Source: Limisphaera sp049537155 (GTDB taxonomy: Bacteria; Verrucomicrobiota; Verrucomicrobiia; Limisphaerales; Limisphaeraceae). Taken from it: a stretch of 64,000 nt of DNA. The translations under genes were made by a program, and so were the position numbers. The stretch is taken from positions 1 through 64,000 of the forward strand of contig NZ_JBMVQZ010000015.1 in the NCBI RefSeq assembly GCF_049537155.1, in the 5' to 3' direction. The notes under the pieces are model-generated. The model worked only from the letters and a program-made list of their open reading frames with translations, was not told the DNA's origin and ran no database searches. Of this stretch, positions 27,730-36,166 are shown in pieces. Position 1 is the first letter of the stretch. Each line of letters begins with the position of its first letter.

Positions 27730-28872
27730 ATGGACTTCGAATGGAACGCGGAACAACGCCGGTTGTTCGACGAGATCGAGGCATGGGCCAGATGCGCATT
27801 CACACGCGACCTTGTTGAGGCGGATCGCGCGGGCACCTTCGATCGTTCAGGCTGGGAGACAATGGGACAGCGGGGTCTGCCGGGTTTGCCCGTACCCAGC
27901 GAACTGGGCGGGGCAGGGTGTGACGCGCTCACGATGGTGGGTGCACTGGAACGGTTGGGGTACGCATGTCCCGACAACGGTCTGCTCTTCTCGTTGCATG
28001 CCCACCTTTGGACTGTTGTGACGCCCTTGTTGGCAGTCGGGACCGAGGCGCAAAAGAGAAAGTACCTTCCTGCGCTGTCGAGCGGTCGCTGGATCGGCGG
28101 CAATGCCATGACAGAGCCGGAGGCCGGCTCGGACGCATTTGCTCTGCGAACCACGGCGCGGCGGGAGGGAGACGAGTACATCCTCAACGGACACAAATCG
28201 TTCGTCAGCAATGCGCCGATCGCCGACGTGCTTACGGTGTATGCCACTGTGGATGCTGCGAAAGGTCCCGCGGGGGTCACGGTGTTCCTTGTGGAAACCA
28301 AGACCGCGGGGGTGTCGGTCCGGCTGGTAGACAAGATGGGACTCAGGACATCGCCAACAGGGGAAGTGAGTTTTTCCGAATGCCGTGTTCCCACAAATGC
28401 GCGGCTCGGGGATGAAGGTGCCGGATCTTTCGTGTTCATGCGTTCCATGACCTGGGAACGGGGATGCATTCTGGCGAGTGCGGTGGGCGCCATGCGGCGG
28501 CTTTTCGAACGGTCGGTTCGTTTTGCGCGCAACCGAAAGCAGTATGGGCAGCCCATCGGGAAGTTTCAGCAGGTGGCGGCCAGGCTAGTGGCCATGAAGG
28601 AACGACTAGAAACCTCAAGATTGCTGCTTTACCGCACGGCATGGCTGTTGGCGCAGAACCGGCCGGCATATCTGGACGCGGCTCTTACGAAGAAGCACAT
28701 CAGCGAGGCCTGGGTGCAGTGCTGTGAGGACGCTCTACAGATTCACGGCGGACAGGGGTACCGGGTCGAATGCGGACTGGAGCGAGAGCTCCGCGATGCA
28801 TTGGGTAGCCGGCTCTACTCGGGGACAAACGAGGTTCAGTGCAACTTGATAGCATCCCTGCTGGGCCTGTAA
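27730..28872 (+). CDS. Acyl-CoA-dehydrogenase-like flavoprotein (candidate prolyl-carrier dehydrogenase, PltE type)
   Basis: 380 residues from the ATG at 27730, giving the usual start 'FEWNAEQRRLFDEIEAWA'. FAD-binding elements 'NAMTEPEAGSDA' (about 122-133), 'GHKSFVSNA' and 'RNRKQYGQPIGKFQQV' are intact, as is 'QIHGGQGYRVE'. At the usual C-terminal base position the sequence is 'YSGTNEVQ' (363-370), so the Glu of 'YEGT' is Ser. A glutamate, E243 in 'MTWERGC', sits where isovaleryl-CoA dehydrogenase carries its base, so the enzyme can be active. It is followed at once by an adenylation enzyme and a carrier protein, as in the PltE-PltF-PltL set that oxidises carrier-bound proline to pyrrole-2-carboxyl. 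An ordinary acyl-CoA substrate cannot be excluded. Confidence 0.8.
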   Translation: MDFEWNAEQRRLFDEIEAWARCAFTRDLVEADRAGTFDRSGWETMGQRGLPGLPVPSELGGAGCDALTMVGALERLGYACPDNGLLFSLHAHLWTVVTPLLAVGTEAQKRKYLPALSSGRWIGGNAMTEPEAGSDAFALRTTARREGDEYILNGHKSFVSNAPIADVLTVYATVDAAKGPAGVTVFLVETKTAGVSVRLVDKMGLRTSPTGEVSFSECRVPTNARLGDEGAGSFVFMRSMTWERGCILASAVGAMRRLFERSVRFARNRKQYGQPIGKFQQVAARLVAMKERLETSRLLLYRTAWLLAQNRPAYLDAALTKKHISEAWVQCCEDALQIHGGQGYRVECGLERELRDALGSRLYSGTNEVQCNLIASLLGL

Positions 28873-28926
28873 AGTTGTTCGAGTCAGCGGCTCACGAGTC
28901 GAGCAAGGTCAAACCAAGAAGAGCAT

Positions 28927-30579
28927 ATGGAATACTTGTTGTCACATCTCTTGCAAAATGCCGCCCAGCTCGAGCCGGAGCGGCCGGCGGTTCGTTATCT
29001 GGATGCGGAGTGGACGTACGGGGAGCTGGAAAGCCAGAGCAACCGGCTTGCAAGGGCGTTACAAAAGGCGGGAGTGCGGAAGGGAGATCGCGTCGGATTG
29101 TGGTTGAACAAGTCCCTGATGTCGATATGCGGCGTCTACGGGATCATGAAAGCTGGAGGTGTGTACGTTCCGCTCGACGCGCAGGCCCCGGTCAGCAGGG
29201 CGGCCTACATCGCCCGGGATTGCGGTCTGCGCGTGGTCATTGCAGACGAAGCACACGCAAGACAGGTTCCGGCCGCTTGCAAAGAAGGTGCGCCGGTGCG
29301 GGTGGTCGTCTGTCCGGAACAGGAGCTGACCGGGGACACGCTCGGATGGGCGGACGGCGTGGTGCTTGGCAGATCCGAAATTCTGACCATGGATTCGGGG
29401 TCGGTTGAAACGCCGACCATGGAGAGCGATCTGGCGTACATCCTCTATACCTCGGGTTCAACCGGGCGGCCCAAAGGGGTGATGATTGCGCATCGCACAT
29501 GCCTGACGTTCATTCATTGGGCAGTTGATACATTCGGTTTGCGTTCGGAGGATCGTATGACAAGCATGGCGCCGCTGCATTTCGATCTCTCGACGTTCGA
29601 CGTTTACGCGACAGCAAAAGCGGCGGGTACCGTCGTGGTGGTCCCGGAGAAGCTCGCTTCGCTGCCTGTCAAGCTGGCTGACCTCTGGCAGGAGGAGCGC
29701 ATCACCGTTACCTACATGGTGCCTTCAATCCTCAGCCTGCTTGTGCAGTATGGGCGGCTGGAGTCTCATGACCTTGCGTGTCTGCGGCTGGTTCTGTTCG
29801 CGGGCGAGGTTTTCCCCCTGAAGTACCTCCGCCGTCTGGTCAAGGCGGTGCCGGGCGCGGATTTTTTCAACCTGTACGGTCCCACGGAGACAAACGTTTG
29901 TACGTACCACCGGGTGCGCGGCGAGGACCTGGCGGAGGACGCGCCTTCCTCGTTGCCGATCGGACGTTCGTGTGAGAACACGGAGGTCTTCGCGGTCGAC
30001 GAGACGGGAAAGCAAATCACCGAGGCCGGAGTAGAGGGAGAATTATGGGTTCGCGGGCCCACGGTGGCGTTGGGGTACTGGGGCGATCCGGAAAAGACGG
30101 CCCGCAGCTTCCGCCAGAACCCTCTTCAGGACTGTTTTCGTGACGTGGTTTACGCCACGGGGGACATTGTGAAGCTGGCCGACGACGGTCGTACCTGGCT
30201 GTTTCTGGGGCGGCGGGACCACATGGTCAAATGCCGCGGGTACCGTATCGAGCTTGGGGAGGTTGAGAGTGTGCTGTACAGTCATGAGGCGGTAAAAGAA
30301 GCTGCTGTGGTCGCCGTGCCGGATGATCTGGTGGGCAACCGACTGTTCGGGTTTGTGGTTTTGGCGGGCAACGCTGCCGTCACACTCGGCGAGTTGGTTG
30401 CATTTTGTCGGAATCGCCTTCCCCCTTATATGGTGCCGGAAAAGATCCACATCTTGGGCGAGCTTCCCAAAACATCGACAGGCAAGGTAAACCGCCCCGA
30501 ACTTGTCGGAATGTTGCAAACAGCGTTACTAAGCAGTCATGGGGCTGGCCCGGGGACCTTTGGTGCTGGGCTGGTGTGA
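28927..30579 (+). CDS. Stand-alone adenylation enzyme, predicted L-proline:carrier ligase (PltF type)
   Basis: 550 residues. Core motifs are intact: A3 'YTSGSTGRPKG' (about 177-187), A4 'HFDLSTFD' (218-225), A5 'LYGPTETN' (316-323), 'YATGDIVKLADDG', 'GRRDHMVKCRGYRIELGEVE' and the A10 lysine K520 in 'STGKVNRPEL'. Aligned by eye to the GrsA pocket, the specificity residues are D220, L221, F224, Y263, L290, A292, L316, V324, C325 and K520. The code D-L-F-Y-L-A-L-V-C-K is one residue from the D-L-L-Y-L-A-L-V-C-K I recall for PltF-like prolyl ligases, and differs from DltA (D-Ala) at several positions. It lies 54 bases after the dehydrogenase and 28 before the carrier. Adenylation is certain; proline is inferred. 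Confidence 0.85.
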   Translation: MEYLLSHLLQNAAQLEPERPAVRYLDAEWTYGELESQSNRLARALQKAGVRKGDRVGLWLNKSLMSICGVYGIMKAGGVYVPLDAQAPVSRAAYIARDCGLRVVIADEAHARQVPAACKEGAPVRVVVCPEQELTGDTLGWADGVVLGRSEILTMDSGSVETPTMESDLAYILYTSGSTGRPKGVMIAHRTCLTFIHWAVDTFGLRSEDRMTSMAPLHFDLSTFDVYATAKAAGTVVVVPEKLASLPVKLADLWQEERITVTYMVPSILSLLVQYGRLESHDLACLRLVLFAGEVFPLKYLRRLVKAVPGADFFNLYGPTETNVCTYHRVRGEDLAEDAPSSLPIGRSCENTEVFAVDETGKQITEAGVEGELWVRGPTVALGYWGDPEKTARSFRQNPLQDCFRDVVYATGDIVKLADDGRTWLFLGRRDHMVKCRGYRIELGEVESVLYSHEAVKEAAVVAVPDDLVGNRLFGFVVLAGNAAVTLGELVAFCRNRLPPYMVPEKIHILGELPKTSTGKVNRPELVGMLQTALLSSHGAGPGTFGAGLV

Positions 30580-30607
30580 GAAACCACATGTAGGAAAGGG
30601 AGTTGAG

Positions 30608-30865
30608 ATGAACGTGTGCTCGCAAATCGAACAGTTTATTGTAGGGGAGATTCTGGCCGGCGGCCGGGAACGGTTGGAACCTGGTGAACCCTTGGTGGGG
30701 GTGGGAGGGCTGATTGACTCCCTGGGGTTGTTGCGCCTGATTCAATTTCTGGAGGAAACCTACGAAATCCACGTGGGCGATGGGGATGTGGGAGAAGAGA
30801 ATTTCGGCACGTTGGAACGGCTGACGGCCTTCGTGGAGAAGCGGCGGGCTTCGGATGCATCCTGA
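30608..30865 (+). CDS. Acyl/peptidyl carrier protein
   Basis: 85 residues from the ATG at 30608. The 4'-phosphopantetheine attachment site is S38 in 'GGLIDSLGLLRLIQFLEE', with the usual helix II that follows. It is acidic, as carriers are, and has no other domain, like PltL or DltC. It should be loaded by the adenylation enzyme just upstream and serve as the platform for the dehydrogenase. No phosphopantetheinyl transferase is visible in the window. A frame open further upstream overlaps the end of the ligase gene, but this ATG gives the normal carrier length. Confidence 0.85.
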   Translation: MNVCSQIEQFIVGEILAGGRERLEPGEPLVGVGGLIDSLGLLRLIQFLEETYEIHVGDGDVGEENFGTLERLTAFVEKRRASDAS

Positions 30866-30973
30866 ATCTTACGAGCACATGGTGTCTGGAGGTTTCGCTC
30901 GATTCTGCGCGGAGAGGGACGAGACAGTATAGGGTGTGGAAGGTCCTGAAAGAGCCTGCGCGCCTGTTCGTGA

Positions 30974-31639
30974 ATGACTGTAGGAACCACAGAGAAGCTG
31001 TTCGCAGGCGGGAGGTCATCCCGCTACGGGAGGTTGGTGGCTCGCCATATCTACGGCCGCGTGCTCAGCTCATCTTTCCGGTGGGCGTTGCGCGCGTTTG
31101 TGATGAAGCGGGAAGGGGGACCTGTATACTCGCGCAGCGTGCGGGAGATCCTCCATCGGTACCACGGGATCACCGTGGGGATGTACAGCATCGGCCCGTG
31201 TGAGTCGGATCCAAATCATTTCGCGCCCGGTACAGTTATCGGGCGGTACTGTTCCATTTACTATACGGCGCGGGTCCTGGGAGCGGATGGCCCGGACGAA
31301 TGTGTCGTGCAGGGAGGCCCGGCGTGGAGCCCTCATGCGGAGGAGCGTGCACTTGCGGGGCACGTTGCCGCAGGGGTGTGCATCGGGCATGACGTTTACA
31401 TCGGCCATGGTGCAATCGTCTTGCCCAAGGTGCGTGCCATCGGACATGGAGCGGTGATTGGCGCCGGGGCGGTTGTACACGACGACGTACCTCCTTATGC
31501 GGTTGTGACGGGCAACCCGGCCAGGGTGGTCCGATACCGCTTTGCGGCTGCCACGGTGGAGAAGCTCCTTGCGGAGGAATGGTGGTGGAGAACCATCGAC
31601 GAGCTGGCGATTTCGGGGGATGGCAAGGGTATGCCTTGA
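30974..31639 (+). CDS. Left-handed beta-helix (hexapeptide) acyltransferase 1
   Basis: 221 residues. The N-terminal 70 residues ('VREILHRYHGITVGMYSIGPC') match the lead-in of CatB/serine-acetyltransferase-like proteins of EPS loci. Imperfect hexapeptide repeats follow: 'GTVIGRYCSIYYTARV', 'GVCIGHDVYIGHGAIVLPKV' and 'GHGAVIGAGAVVHDDVPPYA', with the typical 'VTGNPARVVRYRF' and 'LLAEEWW' at the end. Such enzymes form trimers and transfer acyl groups to sugar hydroxyls or amines. Position after the carrier suggests that it moves the carrier-bound acyl group to a sugar. Acetyl-CoA use is the conservative alternative. The start codon is chosen as the first ATG; a shorter form is possible. Confidence 0.8.
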   Translation: MTVGTTEKLFAGGRSSRYGRLVARHIYGRVLSSSFRWALRAFVMKREGGPVYSRSVREILHRYHGITVGMYSIGPCESDPNHFAPGTVIGRYCSIYYTARVLGADGPDECVVQGGPAWSPHAEERALAGHVAAGVCIGHDVYIGHGAIVLPKVRAIGHGAVIGAGAVVHDDVPPYAVVTGNPARVVRYRFAAATVEKLLAEEWWWRTIDELAISGDGKGMP

Positions 31640-31677
31640 AGTATGGTGCATCGGATCCGCGGAGAGACTCGGACGCT

Positions 31678-32358
31678 ATGACTGGGAAGCGGCGCACGGA
31701 AGTGCGGGAGCAGGGCTTGCGGGTTGGAGGGGCTTGGTTGCTGCCGTTTTACGGCGTGGCGCGCCAGGAAAGGCTGCGCAAGATCATCCGGTGCTGGATC
31801 GTTCAGGTCGAGGGTGGGCCGGCATTCTCCGGGACAATTCGCAAGTTGCTGAGCCGGTATCACGGCGTGGAAGTGGGTGCGTTCGCCTACTGGCCCTGGC
31901 AGCTCAAACCGGCCGTTTTGCACCGAGGAACCCGGATTGGGAGGTATGCATGGGTGGCCGACGACGTGCGAACCTTCACCCGGAACCACCCTCTGGACCT
32001 ACGATCCACGCACGGATTCTTTTACAATCCAGAGCTGGGTAGGGTCCGCGGCGCGCCGATGGCTTTTGGGGTGTTGGAGATTGGGCACGGTGCCTGGTTG
32101 GGGCCCGGAGTGATCGTGCTTCCTCCCACTCGGCGGATTGGAATCGGCGCCGTCGCGCAACCTGGTTCCGTCGTTTGTATGGACGTGCCTGATTACGCCG
32201 TCGTCAGCGGATTTCCGGCTCGGCAGGTCGGATGGCGAGTGGATAGATCGGAGGTGGAACATCTGCTTGCTTCCCGCTGGTGGGAACGTCCGCCCTGGGA
32301 GTTTTGGCCCACAAGGCGGAAAAGGGATTCGATCTTCCCGGCAGCAATGGGCTTTTAG
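31678..32358 (+). CDS. Left-handed beta-helix (hexapeptide) acyltransferase 2
   Basis: 226 residues from the ATG at 31678, clearly related to the preceding gene (shared 'LLSRYHGVEVGAFAY', 'GHGAWLGPGVIVLPPTRRIGIGAV', 'DVPDYAVVSGFPARQVGWR', 'LLASRWWERPPW'). It keeps 'FTRNHPLDLRSTHGFFYNP' with the conserved histidine of CatB-like enzymes, which the first copy has lost or shifted ('AWSPHAEER'). The two may differ in donor or acceptor, or form a mixed trimer. It lies 38 bases after copy 1 and 27 before the CapA-like gene, so the carrier module and EPS genes look like one operon. Confidence 0.8.
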   Translation: MTGKRRTEVREQGLRVGGAWLLPFYGVARQERLRKIIRCWIVQVEGGPAFSGTIRKLLSRYHGVEVGAFAYWPWQLKPAVLHRGTRIGRYAWVADDVRTFTRNHPLDLRSTHGFFYNPELGRVRGAPMAFGVLEIGHGAWLGPGVIVLPPTRRIGIGAVAQPGSVVCMDVPDYAVVSGFPARQVGWRVDRSEVEHLLASRWWERPPWEFWPTRRKRDSIFPAAMGF

Positions 32359-32385
32359 GAGCCCGAAGGGCGGAGACCAGAGGTC

Positions 32386-33540
32386 ATGGTGACGATGCTG
32401 ATCGGGGCGGACGTCTGCCCCATCGGAGACAACCTGGAACACTTCAAGCGGGGCGATGCGGAGACGCTTTTCCACGACCTGCTCCCCGTGTTTCGGGCTG
32501 CGGACCTGGTGGTGGCCAACCTGGAGTGCCCGTTTATCGAGCGGGCTTCTCCCATCCGCAAGACAGGACCGGTTTTCGGAGCGCCCACAGTGTGTGTGGA
32601 GCCCTTGCGAAAAGCCGGAATCGGCCTGCTGAACCTGGCCAACAACCACATCATGGACCATGGAGAAGCGGGGTTGCGTACGACCCTGGAGACATGTCGT
32701 CGGGCGGGCATCGCCACGGTCGGAGCCGGCAGCAACCTGGAGGAAGCCGGCAGACCGTTCATTCGGGAGGTCAAGGGCGTTCGGATTGCTGTCGTGGGCG
32801 TAGCGGAGCGGGAATTTTCGATCGCCGGACCGACGGCTGCAGGTGCAAATCCGTTGGACCTCATCTCGCTGGTGCAGTTGGTGCGAGACAAGCAGGCAGA
32901 GTGGGATCATTGGATTGTTCTGTATCACGGAGCGGCGGAGTTCCAGCCGGTCACCCCCCGGGTCCAACGCTTGTGCCGGTTTCTGGTCGATCTGGGTGCC
33001 ACGGCGGTGATTGTACAACACCCGCATGTGCTGGGCGGTTGGGAACGCCATGGGAAAGGTTTCATCGTTTACGGGCAGGGGGCGCTCGTGATGGATGAAG
33101 AGATCTACCGAAGCAGGGAGGGATTTCACGACGGCTTTCTCGTACGTCTTTGTCTGGGTCCTCGAAAAGAGGCGGCGTTCGAATGTATTCCTTTTCGGCA
33201 GTCGAAGCCGCCACCCGGTGCGCAATTGTTGCCGGCGGGCGAAGCCACCCTTTGGCGGGAGCGCATGGAGGCATTCAGTAGGCGTTTGTCAGATCCCGAT
33301 GCGGTGGAGGCGGAGTGGCTCTCATTTTGCGAGAAGCATCGGCACGGAGCACTGAGCAGTTTGCTCGGGCATGGGCCCCTGCTACGCTGGTTGAACCGGC
33401 GCGGTTGGGTGGAACGATTCTGGATTGGTGAGCGACGCATGCGGGGCGTGCGCAACATGGTCCTCTGCGAGACGCATCGCGAATTGGTACAGACCGTGTT
33501 CGATCGTTGGTGGTATCCACCGGGGGGCAGGTTCGCATGA
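32386..33540 (+). CDS. CapA/PgsA-like capsule synthesis protein
   Basis: 384 residues. The PGA_cap (calcineurin-like) domain is clear: 'MLIGADVCPIGDN' at the start, 'VVANLECPFI' (about 45-54), 'LLNLANNHIMDHGEAGLR' (about 82-99), 'VVGVAEREF' and 'VLYHGAAEFQP' (about 183-193), and 'VIVQHPHVLGGWERHGKGF' (about 208-226). Unlike PgsA it lacks a membrane anchor at the N-terminus. Members are needed for capsule or poly-glutamate synthesis and fold like metallophosphatases; activity here is unknown. The stop overlaps the next start (ATGA). Confidence 0.85.
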   Translation: MVTMLIGADVCPIGDNLEHFKRGDAETLFHDLLPVFRAADLVVANLECPFIERASPIRKTGPVFGAPTVCVEPLRKAGIGLLNLANNHIMDHGEAGLRTTLETCRRAGIATVGAGSNLEEAGRPFIREVKGVRIAVVGVAEREFSIAGPTAAGANPLDLISLVQLVRDKQAEWDHWIVLYHGAAEFQPVTPRVQRLCRFLVDLGATAVIVQHPHVLGGWERHGKGFIVYGQGALVMDEEIYRSREGFHDGFLVRLCLGPRKEAAFECIPFRQSKPPPGAQLLPAGEATLWRERMEAFSRRLSDPDAVEAEWLSFCEKHRHGALSSLLGHGPLLRWLNRRGWVERFWIGERRMRGVRNMVLCETHRELVQTVFDRWWYPPGGRFA

Positions 33541-34892
33541 AGGTTGGATTGATGGGGACCCCGGTGAGCTCGGGAAATCGCGGGGTCATGGCCCTGGGGA
33601 CGTCGCTGGTTTCCCTGTGCGCGGAGGCCGGGGCCGGGGAGATCGTCATGTTCCTCGGCCATCAAGCCCCGGAGGAGGTCGCCTTCCGCATGGGAAGCGA
33701 GATCCGGCGGGTGAAGATCGTGAACTACCGGCTTTCTCCGCGCGCAAAGCCCTGCGAACATCTCTCCTGGATTGTCCTTGCCAGCGGGCTCTACCGGATG
33801 CTCCCGCTGCGGCAGGTCCGCCGATGGTTGAGCCGGCACACCCCGTGGATCGCAGCCCTGGAAGAGATGGACGTGGTGGGCGACATCCGCGGCGGTGACA
33901 GTTTCAGCGACATCTACGGGCCGCGGCGGTTTCTGCTGGGTTTCCTGGCGGCCTGGTCGGTCATCATGGTCAAGGGGGCGTTGGTTCAGTTCCCGCAGAC
34001 CTACGGGCCGTACCATCGGTGGTGGGCGCGGCAATTGGCCGGTTGGCTGCTCCGCCGTTCGCCGATCATCATCGCCCGGGATCGGGAAAGTCAACGGGTG
34101 GCGCAGGAACTGGTGGCGCGCCGGCGAACGGTGATGCTGAGCCCGGACGTGGCGTTTGCCCTGCCGCCGCGCAGGCCCGGGCGATTGCTCACCGAACCGC
34201 CCCTGCCGCATGAGGATGAGTCGTGGGTCTGGCCGGAGCTGCGGCCGATCGGATTGAATGTCAACGGGCTTATGTACAACGGCGGTTACAATCGCGCCAA
34301 CATGTTCGGCCTGAGACTGGATTACCGCGCATACTTGCCGCGCCTCGTGGAGGCTCTCCTGAAGGAGCACAGGGGCGAGGTCTGGCTGATTCCCCATACG
34401 TACGCGCCGCCGGACAGCGTGGAAAGTGACCCGGAAGCATGCCGACGCGTACGGGAGACCTTGCCGCAAGCCTTGCGCGCAAGGGTCCGCATCGTCACGG
34501 GTGAGTACGATTGCCAGGAAATCAAGGCGGTGATCGGCTTGTGCGAGTTTTTCGTCGGGTCCCGGATGCATGCGTGTATCGCGGCGCTTTCGCAGGGCAT
34601 CCCGACTGTGGGCGTGGCCTACAGCCGGAAGTTCGAAGGGGTGTTCGATTCGGTGGGGGTACGCGACTGGGTTGTGGATGGCCGGGCCATGGACACCGAC
34701 CGTGCGGTTGAGCGTGTCCTGGAGCTGTTCCGGCGGCGGGGTGAGGTGCGCGAATTGCTGCAGGTCGCTGCAGACCAGGCCAGGGCCGAGCTGGGCCGAC
34801 TGTTTCGCGAGCTGGTTCCGGCTATGGCCGGACGAGACCGGGTTGCCGAGGGCGCGGTTGCGGCGGGGACACCCCACGGACCTGCTTCGTGA
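33537..34892 (+). CDS. Polysaccharide pyruvyl transferase family protein
   Basis: 451 residues from the ATG at 33537, overlapping the CapA-like stop. The N-terminal half contains 'MGTPVSSGNRGVMALGTSL' and 'VVGDIRGGDSFSDIYG', and the C-terminal half 'GSRMHACIAALSQGIPTVGVAYSRKFEG' (by position about 342-369), which is the hallmark of the WcaK/CsaB family. These enzymes transfer pyruvate from phosphoenolpyruvate to form ketals on EPS sugars. It is the last gene of the long + strand run before the repeat-filled spacers. The final 25 residues are low in complexity. Confidence 0.85.
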   Translation: MKVGLMGTPVSSGNRGVMALGTSLVSLCAEAGAGEIVMFLGHQAPEEVAFRMGSEIRRVKIVNYRLSPRAKPCEHLSWIVLASGLYRMLPLRQVRRWLSRHTPWIAALEEMDVVGDIRGGDSFSDIYGPRRFLLGFLAAWSVIMVKGALVQFPQTYGPYHRWWARQLAGWLLRRSPIIIARDRESQRVAQELVARRRTVMLSPDVAFALPPRRPGRLLTEPPLPHEDESWVWPELRPIGLNVNGLMYNGGYNRANMFGLRLDYRAYLPRLVEALLKEHRGEVWLIPHTYAPPDSVESDPEACRRVRETLPQALRARVRIVTGEYDCQEIKAVIGLCEFFVGSRMHACIAALSQGIPTVGVAYSRKFEGVFDSVGVRDWVVDGRAMDTDRAVERVLELFRRRGEVRELLQVAADQARAELGRLFRELVPAMAGRDRVAEGAVAAGTPHGPAS

Positions 34893-34913
34893 CGACCAGG
34901 ACGTTTTAGGCGA

Positions 34914-35083
34914 AACCACGGAGACACAGGGCCCACAGAGAAAGAAAAAAAGAAAAAATCTCTGTGTCTTCTCTGTGTCCTCTGTGCCTCTGTGGTGGAT
35001 GAAAAAACAGTCTCGGTGCTTCCTCGCTGCTCTGTGTCTGTGCGGTTGAATCAGAAAGATGCTTTTCGGTGTCTCTGTGGTTC
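34914..35083. repeat. Dispersed repeat copy 5 (foldback plus extra pyrimidine arms)
   Basis: A arm from 34914 ('aaccacggagacacaggg'), an A-rich spacer, then a B arm ending 'gcctctgtggtgg' at about 34998 form an inverted repeat much like copy 4. Two more partial B arms follow, ending at 35048 and 35083. It lies directly after the EPS operon. Confidence 0.85.
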
Positions 35084-35137
35084 AACGAAACGGCGAGGAT
35101 GTCGTCCCTCCCAAGGTTTGTGGCGGGCCTGGGTGCG

Positions 35138-35153
35138 TGGCACGGAAAATGCC
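35138..35153 (+). promoter_or_regulatory. Candidate sigma-54 promoter before VPDTGS protein
   Basis: TGGCACG-N4-ATGCC: the -24 half is perfect and GG is followed by GC after exactly ten bases. The -12 half has mismatches outside the GC. It is 63 bases before the chosen start at 35216, so a transcript would have a leader of about 50 bases. Confidence 0.6.
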
Positions 35154-35215
35154 CCTTTTCGCCCGATGGTTGCTTGTGTACAGATATGAGACGCATCGAT
35201 TTGGGAGTCCGAACC

Positions 35216-36052
35216 ATGACTTGGACAACACATCGGTCGGGAGGCCGGATCGGGGGCCGGACGCACGGCCTGGCCACCTTGTGCGTGGCACTGGCCGGAT
35301 GGATCCTCCATGCCACGGCGCTCCAAGCCGGGCCGATCACGCTGACCAGCCAGGATTCCAGGGTCTCCGCGCAGTGGTTGGAAGTGTGGAGCGATTCGGA
35401 AGGGACCACGCGGGCTGAAACGGGGATTTTCAATCGCGCCTCGGCCGGTAGCGACCTCCTTTTCTGGCAGGGCGCTTCCCGTCCCCACGGGTGGGGATGG
35501 GCGGAAGGTGCCGTGGGCCCGTTTTCCTTGTGGCTGAGGGCCGGTGCAGCTCCCTGGGATCTGCCGGCCCCTGATGGGGGCGTGGGCAGCCTGCCCGGCA
35601 GCGGACTTTACGTGGCGACCGAATCCCGCACGCGCTTCCTGTTCAACGCGCCCGAAATGACCTTCACGCTCCAGGCCGAGGCCTGGTGGAATTACAGTGC
35701 CCAGGAACAGGACATGAGTTTCGTGCTACGGGACCTGACGCTGGACGAGGTCCTCCTGCGATGGCAGCTCATGGACGAACCGGTCTCCTCATTCTCCCAG
35801 CCGTACAGCTTCACCGTGAACCCGGGTCACGAGTACGAGATGGTCCTGAGCGGCTGGGTGGATGCGTGGGACGCCAAGGACGCCAACCTGAGGTTGTGGG
35901 TGGGATGGCATCTACCCGGGACCGAATTGCAGATTGCCAGTGTGCCGGACACCGGAAGCGCGGCGGCGTTGCTCCTCCTGGGTCTGGGCGGCCTCTGGAT
36001 GCTGGGGAGGCTCTTCGGCCGGCCGGAACAGAAACGCCCCGGCACGCTGTGA
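35216..36052 (+). CDS. Exported protein with VPDTGS-type exosortase sorting signal
   Basis: 278 residues from the ATG at 35216, preceded by 'gggag' at a suitable distance; an ATG at 35186 is the alternative. Residues about 17-37 are a signal peptide ('GLATLCVALAGWILHATALQA'). The middle has no family I recognise: beta-rich, with many Trp and Ser. The C-terminus has the tripartite exosortase signal: 'VPDTGSA', a hydrophobic helix rich in Leu and Gly, then basic residues 'RLFGRPEQKR'. The VPDSG/VPDTG form is typical of Verrucomicrobiota. It should be exported, processed by the exosortase at 45 kb and anchored to the surface or EPS. Confidence 0.8.
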   Translation: MTWTTHRSGGRIGGRTHGLATLCVALAGWILHATALQAGPITLTSQDSRVSAQWLEVWSDSEGTTRAETGIFNRASAGSDLLFWQGASRPHGWGWAEGAVGPFSLWLRAGAAPWDLPAPDGGVGSLPGSGLYVATESRTRFLFNAPEMTFTLQAEAWWNYSAQEQDMSFVLRDLTLDEVLLRWQLMDEPVSSFSQPYSFTVNPGHEYEMVLSGWVDAWDAKDANLRLWVGWHLPGTELQIASVPDTGSAAALLLLGLGGLWMLGRLFGRPEQKRPGTL

Positions 36053-36080
36053 GCACCCTGCCGAAGGACCGAAACGCGGA

Positions 36081-36166
36081 CCACACCAGGGAGACACGGA
36101 GAGAGGTTTATAAACAAACCACGGAGGCACAGAGAACACAGAGATCTGTCGCAGAGAAAACAAGAG
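36081..36166 (+). repeat. Dispersed repeat copy 6 (purine arms)
   Basis: Two A arms in a row: 'ccaccagggagacacggagag' (variant, incomplete) then 'aaaccacggaggcacagag' continuing to 'gcagagaaaac'. It starts about 30 bases after the stop of the VPDTGS protein. Confidence 0.8.

Noticed and set aside
28927..30579. Exosortase-A-associated acyl-CoA ligase (ligase_PEP_1 type)
   Set aside because: Such ligases occur in EPS loci with exosortase A, but the A4 region here is of the amino-acid-activating kind (FDxS with the aspartate for the amino group). Not fully excluded without a tree.
28927..30865. D-alanylation pair DltA-DltC
   Set aside because: The pocket residues at the equivalents of 278, 301, 322 and 331 differ from those of DltA, no DltB or DltD is present, and a dehydrogenase is coupled to the pair instead.
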